NCBI GenBank assembly: GCA_958430865.1
Contig: CAUDNR010003223.1
Coordinates: 38,032 to 51,595, forward strand
Length of the DNA: 13,564 bases
Direction: 5' to 3'
Source: Entrophospora sp. SA101
Lineage: Eukaryota > Glomeromycota > Glomeromycetes > Entrophosporales > Entrophosporaceae
The translations under genes were made by a program, and so were the position numbers. Below the pieces are notes generated by a model. That model searched no databases. It saw only the letters and a list, made by a program, of their open reading frames with translations, and was not told the origin of the DNA. Each line of letters starts with the position of its first letter. Position 1 is the stretch's first letter. Of the stretch, positions 1-7,974 are shown piece by piece.

Positions 1-266
1 ATAAAGTTCCACCAGGGCAAAATTCAGAAAAGATAAAGGTGGCATATTCTGTTACTTTGACAGAAAACATTTCTATTATATTTGGATGTTTTAATTCTCG
101 CCAAATTGCTATTTCTCTTTCAAGCAATGCCTATTAAAATACATGTGTGTGTGCGCGTGTGTTAATAATATATATATACATGTAATAACAAATATATATA
201 TATATATATAATAATAATAAACATGTTATATACCTGTATATGATCATTATCTTCACATTCTTGATT
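1..266. other. AT-rich flank with microsatellites
   Basis: No coding frame of useful length is visible. The stretch holds a GT/GC microsatellite around 144-161, and AT runs around 168-180 and 190-211, followed by an ATA run. It leads directly into the first copy of the long direct repeat. Confidence 0.6.
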
Positions 267-783
267 ATTTTTATTCAATCTATTGATATATTCTTCCATA
301 TACATTTTTACTATACATATATATATATATATACTATATATGTGGGGCTTTTCAAAGCAATTTCGGAACTCTTTATGTAGAAGATTTTTGGACTAGAAAG
401 CATGCCCACTCCCCATAACATTGTTTCCTTGAGATGCAGATCTTTTTTTTCTATTTTTAGAAAAGCTCTCATATCTCATAGTATATATAAAATAAAATAA
501 ATGGGGAATTTCTTTTTGCGCCCTTACACATGAAGAGCGCGTAAATTATGTCACGAAAATATTAATTGCGCCAATTTTCAAAAGAGACTGTATCGAATCG
601 TTAAATCCCAAGGTCAACTATAACTTCCAAGATTTAACCTTTTGAAGCAAGGCTTGAACATTCAAAGCTTGTTTTATCACAACCAGTTAAACGAATGCAC
701 AAATCAAACAATCCTAAAATAATAATAATAATAATTCTATGAGTATTGTATTTATTTATTTTTTTTTTTTTTTTTGTGGAAGA
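267..783 (+). repeat. Long direct repeat, copy 1 (517 bp)
   Basis: Position by position this matches 9865-10380 with no substitution that I could find. The only difference is the length of the poly(T) run near the right end (17 T here, 16 T there). It begins ATTTTTATTCAATC and ends GTGGAAGA. Internal marks are an AT microsatellite near 316-333, a cluster of GCGC motifs at 517-571 with an AATTG-CGC-CAATT hairpin at 564-576, an ATA run near 718-733, and the poly(T) near 759-775. The ends do not show the TG...CA of a typical LTR, there are no terminal inverted repeats, and no protein is encoded. It is a recently copied dispersed repeat, an atypical LTR, or a segmental duplication. Near identity beside badly decayed neighbours implies a young copy or gene conversion. 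Confidence 0.95.
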
Positions 784-1122
784 CAATTCGAATAATGGTG
801 TTTTAATGTTCATAGCATCAATAAATGATGAGATATATAGTAAACAAAAATATCTCACTAATAAGTGATCTAAATTTTATAAATTAGACACCTCATTGAG
901 AGAATTTGAATGATAGTTGTTTTATCTAAAACAGCCAGATATTGACCGAGTTATGGCAGTTTAAAGTTTTTCAACCATTTCGACTTTTAATTTCAACTTT
1001 TGACCGCTTTAATTTTTATTTGTATTTTATTAAAAAAATAAAAATTTTTATTTTTATAATTTTCAATAACTAAAAAAATACGTTTTACCATTAAACAAAA
1101 TACGTTTTATTCAGTATTATTC
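784..1122. other. No gene seen; AT-rich spacer
   Basis: I see no ORF, RNA or clear repeat boundary here. A slightly more GC-rich stretch at about 930-1010 has no extended open frame. From about 1010 the sequence is A/T homopolymer-rich. Confidence 0.5.
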
Positions 1123-1276
1123 CCGTATTAGTATTAGTATTAGTAACTTTTGATACTAATATTAATACAAAATTTGCATATTACAATACTTTCCGTACCA
1201 ATAATAGTAATACTGATACTAATACGTGTTGTTTATTATCTAAAATTCCGTATTTTCCATACTAATACTAATACGG
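1123..1276. repeat. Inverted repeat of TAATAC motifs
   Basis: CCGTATTAGTATTAGTAT at 1123-1140 is the exact reverse complement of 1259-1276, giving an 18-bp perfect stem around a 118-base loop. The loop carries further copies of the ACTAATA motif in both orientations (near 1152-1167 and 1214-1225), so several alternative foldings are possible. Related CGTATT and CCGTAT words lie on either side (near 1101-1107 and 1282-1287). This could be a small MITE core or an expanded palindromic satellite. No target-site duplication or transposase is evident. Confidence 0.7.
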
Positions 1277-1831
1277 TTTATTCCGTATCTTTTCCGTGTT
1301 TTATTTTTTTTATAGTAATAGGCCCTTGACAGAGTTAATTTTGCAGTTTACTTTCCTACAATTGCGTCTTGTGTGTGCCCTTTAGAAAAGGAAATCTTAT
1401 GACTAAGTGAATAAATAGTAATAGCTAACATATGGATAACAACAACATATTAATATTCTGTACGACATTATAACGTTTGTATACATTAATATTAGTTAGT
1501 AATAATAAACCGTGACGATCAGTTCAGATCCCTGGAAAAAAACATTCAATGATAGTAATAGTAGTAATAAAAAGCTTGGTGTACAAAGAAGTTAACATGT
1601 AATTTATTAAATGCATCCTTTTTACAAATTAAATTGTTGTATTCCTTTATTATTATTATTATTATAATTATTAAATCAATGATTGGGCATGTGTCTATTC
1701 CATTTTTGCAAGAATGAAAATCAACAACGACGAAATATTAATAATAATAAACAAATATAAAATACTTTTTCAAGAAAATATTTAAATACAATTAAAAATT
1801 CATTTCCAGGAAAATTATTTTCTTTCCTTTT
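1277..1831. other. Intergenic, upstream of GPI-protein gene
   Basis: I see no protein or RNA gene. It contains TTA/TAA microsatellite (about 1648-1675) and scattered AT runs. The segment 1530-1561 resembles 2875-2906 on the other side of the gene (see findings). The last 100 bases become pyrimidine-rich and probably belong to the promoter of the gene starting at 1917. Confidence 0.5.
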
Positions 1832-1840
1832 TATATATAA
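1832..1840 (+). promoter_or_regulatory. TATA-like element upstream of GPI-protein gene
   Basis: TATATATAA lies 77 bases before the ATG, preceded by a C/T-rich run (about 1820-1831) and followed by A/T tracts. This is a plausible core promoter position, but such words are common in this AT-rich DNA, so the call is tentative. Confidence 0.3.
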
Positions 1841-1916
1841 AAAAATTTTTTTTAATTAAAAATTAAAAATACCATTCCTCTCATTTAATAATCATCAATC
1901 AATTAAAGAAGAAACC

Positions 1917-2760
1917 ATGAAATTAATAAAATGCTTTACATTTAATTTATTACTTATTGTTATAACTTTAACATCAGCTCAATCACAATTTTCGAAAATT
2001 TCTGATGCATGTACCCAGGTATTAACACCACTGATAAGTAACAAAGAACTTAATGCTTGTATACCACTTGCATCGTTAGCACCCTCTGGTAAAAATGATA
2101 CCTATGGCACATTAGTTAAAGGAGCTGATAAACTGTGTGCTGCTGATAAATGTTCTGACAATTTAATCACAACCATTCAGAACAACATTGAAAAAGGATG
2201 TACAACTGACTTGACAAACCAAGTTCCAGAAGTATTGGCAATTGATTTTCTCTTCACCTATTATTCACCAATTAGAGATTCAGCATGTCTCAAAAATTCA
2301 ACTAATGGATATTGTTTTATTGAAACTATTGATAAGTTAAAAAATTATGAGAAAAATATTACTAATGTCAATTCATTTGATTCAGCATTGGATAGTTTTA
2401 ACCAGCTGCCAACAGATGTTGTTTGTACAACTTGCAATAAAGCAATTGCAAACACTTTTTTCAATTATCAAGATGCTAATCCTGATAGGACTAAACGATT
2501 TGCCACTCCAGTAGCTAGCGTTAAATCCATTTTGGGAAATAAATGTGGTGCAGACTTTACAAGTAAGTGATCTTTTGGAGGAAGACAAATGAGGAGTGAG
2601 AGTTAATTTTATAATAATCTCTAATCTAATCATTATTATTATTTTTTTAGATGGAAAAGTTCCAAAGACAAGTTCATCAAATATTATTAAATTAGATTTT
2701 GCATTATTATTATTCATCAATTCATCAGCTTTGATTTTATTATTTTCTAAAATATTTTAA
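1917..2760 (+). CDS. Secreted cysteine-rich GPI-anchored fungal protein (spliced, 251 aa)
   Basis: The coding sequence joins 1917-2562 and 2651-2760, ending at TAA 2758-2760. Residues 1-21 form a signal peptide with a Leu/Ile/Val-rich core and a likely cleavage after TSA21. The mature part has ten cysteines (32, 48, 74, 79, 95, 124, 133, 170, 173, 210), including a C-x2-C pair, enough for five disulfides. There are three N-glycosylation sequons (N60, N127, N147). The spliced tail has Ser/Asn small residues at 223-226 (TSSSN), a short spacer, and a hydrophobic segment at about 232-247 up to the terminus, which is the layout of a GPI-attachment signal. The expected location is therefore the outer plasma membrane or cell wall. 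The ATG has A at -3 and is the only start that supplies the signal peptide. The cysteine spacing resembles the fungal DUF7729-type secreted proteins, from memory and unverified. The biochemical role is unknown. There is no operon-like neighbour. Confidence 0.85.
2563..2650 (+). other. Intron in GPI-protein gene (88 bp)
   Basis: The donor GTAAGT at 2563-2568 and the acceptor TTTTTTTAG ending at 2650 are near-consensus. Two CTAAT branch-point candidates lie at 2621-2630, about 20-25 bases before the acceptor. Splicing joins ACA-A to AT, creating Asn216 and keeping the frame open for 35 more codons. Without splicing, the frame ends at TGA 2568-2570 after 217 residues, which removes the GPI signal. 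Confidence 0.85.
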
Positions 2761-2801
2761 ATAGATTTAATTTATTTAATTGTTCCAATATATAAATATA
2801 T

Positions 2802-2837
2802 AATAAACATTGTTAATCAAGATGAGTACTAAATAAA
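2802..2837 (+). terminator. Candidate polyadenylation signals
   Basis: AATAAA occurs at 2802-2807 and again at 2832-2837, 42 and 72 bases after the stop codon of the GPI-protein gene. Either could direct 3'-end formation. The AT-rich background lowers the specificity. Confidence 0.45.
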
Positions 2838-2840
2838 TTC

Positions 2841-3297
2841 TGGTGAGAGAGAAGGATATTCTTGAGACTTAGCTCCTTGGAAAAACCATCCAATAATAGT
2901 TGTGAGTGACGTGAGATATTTATCATTCTTAAACATAACATGAATTTATGAATTTATCTATATTAAATGGATGTCACGCATTAGTTTCATGATTAATATT
3001 TACTAATACTGAAAAAAAAAAGGAAACCGGAAATTCCGTCCCTGCTTAGAACTGTTGTTCATAAGAAATTTGCCTGGAAGAAAATATCCGAACCACGTTT
3101 TTAACTAATAAAAAAAAATTAAAAATATTATCATCATGTAGCTTATGTTCTAACTAATATGTATGTAAAAACCTCACATTTCTATTATTTATAATAATTT
3201 TCAAACCAAAGGAAAACAAACTTCAATTAAATTTGTTCTAAGAAAACTTTGTGCTTTTATCATTGGTAGAAAATTTGTTATTAAAAACAAAAAAAAA
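2841..3297. other. No gene seen; spacer
   Basis: No coding frame is apparent. It contains a poly(A) run near 3013-3021, a small CGGAA-A-TTCCG palindrome at 3028-3038, and more A/T runs. No terminal inverted repeat that could pair with the end of the transposase relic downstream was found. Confidence 0.5.
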
Positions 3298-3615
3298 ATG
3301 CCAAAAAAATTCGGAATAGCTGAACATGGAAAACCTTTGGGTCATAAATTAGGTGGCAGCATTCTTAATAAAATTGTAAAGATGCTTAAACTTCCAAAAA
3401 TCACAGTTTATGATATCATTAGACATTATAAAAATGCCGAAAACTTAAAGTGGTCATCCCAATGCGTTAAATGTTAGTGAACAAAAAACTTTAAAAAAAA
3501 TCGCACTAAAAACAATTGCAATTCTGCGGAAGAGATTCAAAGAAAATTTATTGGATTCAATGGTGTTGAAGTGTCAGTTAAAACAATTCGTAAAATTTGG
3601 TTTTTAGATGATTAA
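3298..3615 (+). pseudogene. Tc1/mariner-type transposase, N-terminal remnant
   Basis: The frame opens MPKKFGIAEHGKPLG. After an I-x3-V-x-M-L-K-L-P-K-x-T-V-x-D-I-I-x-x-Y block, typical of the first helix-turn-helix of Tc1-like transposases, it reaches TAG-TGA at 3475-3480. In the same frame beyond these stops comes a basic NRTKNN segment, then S-A-E-E-I-Q-x-K-F and GVEVSVKTIRK. This matches the second helix-turn-helix of the paired-like DNA-binding domain. It ends at TAA 3613-3615. The DDE catalytic domain, about two thirds of a normal 330-350 residue transposase, is missing. So only the DNA-binding half survives, broken by two adjacent stops. The first 59 codons are intact. No flanking terminal inverted repeats were seen. 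Confidence 0.8.
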
Positions 3616-3848
3616 TCGAAGTTCGTTTTTCTTTAGTTGAAAAATTAATATATTTAGCAGAAACGTGAAAATTTTACATGCATACACATTCATGAGAACA
3701 TAATAATAAGTTACATGAAAATTTGCGGGATTAATAAAAGACGTAAACATTATCTTATCTCCAATAATTAATATTAGACAAGATTTAGTACTTTCTTCTA
3801 TGACATTCCTTAGCAAACAAAAATTGACAAATAATAAAATAAACAGGC
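3616..3848. other. Spacer between transposase relic and MITE
   Basis: AT-rich, with no convincing coding sequence. A minus-strand open frame crosses it and runs into the MITE inverted repeat, so it is not credible as a gene. No catalytic-domain residue pattern of the transposase was recognised here. Confidence 0.5.
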
Positions 3849-3850
3849 TA

Positions 3851-4033
3851 CAGTTCACTCTCTCTATAACGAACACTAAGTAAAATCTATATAACGAACT
3901 TCCCTTTTTGTCCCTGATTCTTTTTTTTTTTTAATTAATTTCTCCCTCCATAACGGACATCTTAGTAAACACACTTTATAATGAAAAAAGGCACATATAT
4001 GGGTGGAAGGTTCATTGTAGAGAGAATGAACTG
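3851..4033. mobile_element. 183-bp Tc1/pogo-type MITE with TA target duplication
   Basis: The left end, CAGTTCACTCTCTCTATAAC at 3851-3870 extending to GAAC at 3874, is matched by the reverse complement of 4010-4033. 21 of 24 positions agree and all three differences are transitions. TA lies immediately outside both ends (3849-3850 and 4034-4035). CAGT-type termini with TA target duplication are hallmarks of the IS630-Tc1-mariner superfamily. Sub-terminal copies of the motif TATAACGAAC recur at 3865, 3890, 3949 (CATAACGGAC) and 3977 (TATAATGAAA), as expected of transposase binding sites. There is no coding capacity, so it would need a transposase supplied in trans. The neighbouring transposase relic may be of a different family. 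Confidence 0.9.
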
Positions 4034-4035
4034 TA

Positions 4036-4715
4036 TATTTTCACAAAATACCAAGTAAAATTACAGGAAACTCTCACGTTTTTGTTTAAAGTAAAAAGAA
4101 AATTATGATATAACTTCCACAAAGAATAGGTATATAGAACAAATAGTATATATAGAGTAGATGGAGACATATTGTTATCTTGTTATTTGACTTCTACTAC
4201 CATCCTCAACTCATCTCATACTTCACTGATATTAGAGTTTTCAGTAGGACATCCATGCAACATCCTACAATAAAAAGTGAAATAAATGTATTAATATTTC
4301 AATTTAACAATGGAAGCATGTAATTTTACAAAAAAAATAGCATCTAACACTTAAATATACACATTACAAATGCTTATTATTATTGCTAATACATATTGAT
4401 GTACAGATCATACAGATCATAGGTGGTGAGTTTTGTTGTTCTTTTTAGTTTAATTGGATATTTAAGAATAATAAAAATGCATATAACTAGTAATATGCTT
4501 GACAAATATCATCCATCTTCTAATGGTCTGGACCTTATCTTTAAGCAAGATATTTAAAAAAGTTATTTATCAAAGTTTAATTAAATAAATATCAAACCTG
4601 TTGTTTCAAATTATTTTTCTTGTTTTTACACTAAACATTATAAAATTTTGTTTTAGTCATCATCATCCACCTTTATATCTAATAATAATTCGGATCTTCT
4701 GGTGTTTTTAAAACT
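4036..4715. other. No gene seen; AT-rich spacer
   Basis: I see no supportable coding frame or RNA gene. A possible splice-acceptor-like TTTTGTTTTAG precedes a Ser-rich short frame at about 4657, but it hits a stop soon after in each way I joined it. A tandem ACAGATCAT doublet occurs near 4402-4420. Confidence 0.45.
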
Positions 4716-4971
4716 CTCAGTTAAGGTTTCTGGTCCAAACTGTTTTCTCAAAGCCCAAACTAGTTTGGGCAATTTGGGCTTCTCAATATTTTTTTAAACA
4801 TGAACATTAAAAAACTATACCAATCAACTTATTTTAACTAAAGTAATTTCGCCCAATTTCGGCTAATAACAAAAAATAGTTTGAGCTTATAAAAAAAGTA
4901 ATTTTTGCCCAAAGTGTTTTGGCAATTTCGGCTACTAATTGAGAGAGTTTTGGCCAGAAACCTTAGTTGAG
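4716..4971. mobile_element. 256-bp MITE-like inverted-repeat element
   Basis: The left end at 4716-4741 (CTCAGTTAAGGTTTCTGG, then TCCAAACT) pairs with the reverse complement of 4946-4971 at 22 of 26 positions. The most conserved core is TAAGGTTTCTGG. If the real ends are at AGG (4724) and CCT (4963), the flanking dinucleotide is TA on both sides, which would suit the Tc1/mariner group. Inside are an 18-bp perfect palindrome, GCCCAAACTAGTTTGGGC at 4753-4770, and two copies of CAATTTCGGCTAMTAA at 4854 and 4923. It encodes no protein. It directly abuts the pseudogene at 4972. Confidence 0.75.
4753..4770. repeat. 18-bp perfect palindrome in MITE
   Basis: GCCCAAACTAGTTTGGGC is its own reverse complement and is followed by another GGGC at 4776-4779. 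It could form a cruciform or bind a dimeric protein. It lies just inside the left inverted repeat. Confidence 0.8.
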
Positions 4972-5771
4972 GTGGTAAAAAGATCTAGTCTAGCAGGATT
5001 GAATAAAGCTCAATGTTATGAAGATGGGAAAGGTTTTCAATACTTTGATACTAAAGCTATTTTGGGAATTTATTTTAAGAAATTACAAGGTATACAGAAA
5101 TATCAAAATTTTCTTTTTGAAACATCTATCTAATCTTGGTACAGTGAAAATTCAAGAAGTTGCTAATGGACCTTTTATTGAATTCAATTTATTGAAAACC
5201 AAGAAAGCAGATATCTTTGAGGAATTAAAGCTTTATATATTTTAGTGTTAGCACCACCTCTTTTGGATTATAAAAGGCAAGAATACCTTTATAACAATAT
5301 CTACCCATTTGTAAGGGATGAATTTAAAGATATTGCTTAGAGAAATGGATTTATTGATTTGCATTGGAAAGTAGCATTGATTCAAGTAAAAAAGATTAAA
5401 GAGCTAGAAAAGAATTGGAAGAGAAGGAATTATTAGTTAATTATTTGAAAACTAAAGCTGAGGAAGGAGAAAAGGTTGAATGTCGCCTGAATGCCTCAGA
5501 AGCAGCCCAAGAATGAAGTAAAAAAGACAATTAGCTAAAAACTTGGAGCATTTAGAGGCGGTCAAGAATTAGGAAATACAAGGTATTCTCTTGACCTTAC
5601 AAGGTAAAGGAAATGAATTGCAAGCAAACCAACAAGAGATGAACAAACAAGCCCAAGAAATTCAGCAATTAAAACAAGAGTTATCTTTAACCAATAAGGT
5701 TTTGCCAGGAAAAAAAGCAAATTGTAAAAAAGATGACTGAGAAAATTCACCTAAAAAGGAAACAAGAGTAA
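4972..5771 (+). pseudogene. Decayed gene for a coiled-coil protein of unknown family
   Basis: A protein of about 265 residues can be followed through alternating frames. Frame 1 from 4972 (VVKRSSLAGLNKAQCYEDGK...) ends at TAA 5131. Frame 2 (NLGTVKIQEVANGPFIEFN...) runs to TAG 5243. Frame 1 (VLAPPLLDYKRQEYLYNNIY...) passes a TAG at 5338. Frame 3 from about 5412 (ELEEKELLVNYLKTKAEEG...) stops at TGA 5514. Frame 2 from about 5525 passes TAG 5570 and stops at TGA 5738. A last piece in frame 3 ends at TAA 5769. That makes about five frameshifts plus two in-frame stops. The N-terminal half looks globular, and the C-terminal half is a Glu/Lys/Gln/Leu coiled coil. I do not recognise the family. It may be a lineage-specific multicopy gene or a transposon-associated protein. 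The true start may have been lost at the MITE junction. Confidence 0.7.
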
Positions 5772-6480
5772 ATAATAAAACCCAAGGAATCCAGACCAAC
5801 TTATACTAATTCTTTTTTGTCAAACCTGTTATTAACTTCTTTAATCTTAAAAGATGATATATTCATTATATTATTCTAAATTTGACAGCAAATTTTTTCT
5901 TTACTGATCCTTCTTTTTTCTGGGTTCTGTGTAATGTTCTTAGTGTTTATTATTTTTCTTTCTTGTTGGTAAATTTCATAGGTGATCCTTTCCTTCCTTA
6001 GATAAGTTTCCAGTGTCTGAGTATCATTTATTTTAAAAATATATGAGCAATTTTCTCGCCTTGTTCACTTTTCAAAATACACACTTTTAATGCTGTAATT
6101 TTTGGGTTCCATGGTAGATGTTAACATGATCATGTTACATTTGTAATACTATTGAATCCTGTAATCCTGGTAATACCAATGTTCGCTTTGTCTGATTTTG
6201 TTGGAGTATGCTCCACTAAAAAAACATATACATTCATGAGTTCATAGACTTGTTTGTGAGCTTACTCACTTATTCATGAGTTTTACCCATTCATTCACAA
6301 GAGTTGCTTGCCTTTTAAAAAGTGTTTTCTTTGAAATATATATTTATGAAATGTTTTTTTGTGATTATTTTATTATTAATGCGGCAAAAATTTAAAACTA
6401 GGTGTTCATATAAAAGTCCAGCGATTCCACCAAGCTCGTGAAAAATTCTCGATGTGAGCTATCAAATCATATAATTAAAT
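5772..6480. other. No gene seen; spacer with small palindromes
   Basis: T-rich sequence with no extended open frame. It holds a perfect 16-bp palindrome TAACATGATCATGTTA at 6122-6137, a small TGGAG-TATG-CTCCA hairpin at 6202-6215, and a 40-base spaced repeat of TTCATGAGTT at 6233 and 6273. Confidence 0.5.
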
Positions 6481-7134
6481 TTAACATAAAGTCGGATTTG
6501 GCCCAACTCGGTCAAAAATTCCCTGATAGTAATAGGCTCTAGCCAGATAAGTTGATCCATGTGATTTTTGTAAAAAAAATTTATCTTTGAATAATATATT
6601 TATTATCTCAATTTTATCAATTTTATCATTTGATAATTTAGAAGGAATAATATATTTTATTGCTATCAATTATATCAGAACATTTTGTTTGTATCATGAA
6701 CAATTATCAAAAAATAGGTTGAGATTTAAATGGAAAACAGAGAAATTCTTTAAAACAAAATAGCATGGATAATAGTAATTTTTTGGTTTATTTTTAACTC
6801 AGATTCCTTGATAAGTCGGATCACCTTATCAAGTTTACCAGTATATTTTGACCCGATAACAGAATTTACGGATTTCTTTGTTTAGGAATAAATTAAAGGA
6901 TCTCCAAATAAAAGAACCAAACTTCACCAACTAAAACTTTTTAACTCTCTAATAATGCAATAAATAAATAAAATTGATTAAATAGATTGAAAAATTGATA
7001 AAATAATTAAATTGATGAAAATAAATACGTACAAAAAAATTAATTCGTGTTGGAGACGAAACTCCGACTGGCTAATTTGAATTCACACATGTCAATTTAA
7101 AATTTGAATTTGACGCAATAAGGAGTATTTAAAG
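6481..7134. other. No gene seen; probable old repeat sequence
   Basis: The more GC-rich stretch 6490-6560 carries ATAGTAATAGGC at 6526-6537, which is shared with 1312-1323, suggesting a dispersed repeat. At 6807-6833, CTTGATAAG and CTTATCAAG form a 9-bp stem around a 9-base loop. A 62-codon minus-strand frame over the first part has no recognisable domain and I do not call it. Confidence 0.4.
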
Positions 7135-7189
7135 ATAATAATAATAATAATAAATAGTAATAATAATAATAATAATAAATAATAATAAT
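7135..7189. repeat. TAA microsatellite
   Basis: About 55 bases of ATA/TAA repeats, interrupted by a TAG and two extra A residues. Confidence 0.95.
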
Positions 7190-7488
7190 GTGATTGTTTC
7201 GTTTTTATCAATGAGGCTAAAAATCGGCCAATCAAAAGAATCTTTATTTGACAATAAGAATCATTGTTCTTATTAATCGGTAGGATGAATTGATTTCTTT
7301 TTAACATAGTTCATAGGGTTTATAATGTAGTAAGTATTGGTTCATTTTTATTATATAGTGAGACTATGTTTGAATTAAAAAAAAAACAATTAGTTTGTTC
7401 TTTTCTATGTAAATAATTCAAAGAATCATACAATTGCTATTTATAAATCTAAAAAAAAAAGCTCATGACCCATAATTTTGTGGGGGGA
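7190..7488. other. No gene seen; spacer
   Basis: AT-rich, with poly(A) runs near 7378-7387 and 7452-7460. The TTA-rich minus-strand frame over the microsatellite is a product of the repeat. Confidence 0.5.
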
Positions 7489-7521
7489 TGAAGTTTTTCA
7501 ATTCTTGTAATCGTCGAATTA

Positions 7522-7720
7522 ATGAAGAATGCAAATTACTATTTGAAGAAAGATATTTTCGAAACTGATGTAACGTATTCTACAAGTGCATTAGATGAAT
7601 CTGATTTAGCAAAACAAAATTTTGGCTAATTTTGAATTATTTGCAGATAATAAACAATCCCATGGTATGTTTTTAGGTGATAGCATCAATGAATATTCAT
7701 TCCTCGGCCGTTATTTTTAA
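7522..7720 (+). pseudogene. Possible coding remnant in two overlapping frames
   Basis: One frame from ATG 7522 reads MKNANYYLKKDIFETDVTYS and continues to TAA 7627-7629 (35 codons). Another frame then reads NFELFADNKQSHGMFLGDSI to TAA 7718-7720. Both have balanced, non-repetitive composition unlike the surrounding AT-rich spacer, which suggests a broken exon with one frameshift. A TTATTTGCAG acceptor-like site ends at 7646, so an intron is an alternative. I recognise no family. Confidence 0.3.
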
Positions 7721-7974
7721 ATACAATTTTTAGTGCAACCAGTTATTATTATTATTCTTTTCACCTACCATATATTTTAGTTAATTTCATTCCCTTGCCC
7801 TTGAAAATTTAAATAAATTTAGATTATTGCGAAACACAAATCAAAATCTCTAAAACGCATCAATCCTAAAACCTCAACCCTGAGATCATTTTCCATTTTA
7901 TTAATAACTACACTATTTATGTTTGCAAGGGATAACGTAATGCAATGCATGAATCCAAGAAATAACCTTTAACA
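7721..7974. other. No gene seen; spacer
   Basis: Short AT-rich spacer without a credible coding frame. It contains TAATGCAATGCATG near 7939-7952. Confidence 0.4.

Noticed and set aside
267..783. Pol III-transcribed SINE
   Set aside because: On the minus strand a B-box-like GTTCAAGCC exists, but no matching A box at proper spacing was seen, and the A-rich run is at the wrong end.
634..858. Minus-strand ORF over repeat copy 1
   Set aside because: It consists of translated poly(T) and ATA microsatellite, and the version over copy 2 changes its start entirely. There is no sign of a protein.
2382..2720. 112-codon minus-strand ORF
   Set aside because: It is antisense to the 3' part and intron of the GPI-protein gene, which has a signal peptide, conserved-looking cysteines and splice sites.
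3604..3876. 90-codon minus-strand ORF
   Set aside because: It crosses the border of the MITE and includes its inverted repeat. The Phe/Leu/Ile/Asn-rich content is what AT-rich DNA gives by chance.
5562..5750. 62-codon minus-strand hydrophobic ORF
   Set aside because: It is the reverse of the coiled-coil coding sequence of the pseudogene. Gln/Lys codons read backwards give Leu/Phe.
6481..6669. 62-codon minus-strand ORF
   Set aside because: No domain was seen. The region shares a word with another relic and looks like non-coding repeat.
7092..7307. 71-codon minus-strand ORF
   Set aside because: Its centre is poly-Leu/Ile from the TAA microsatellite.
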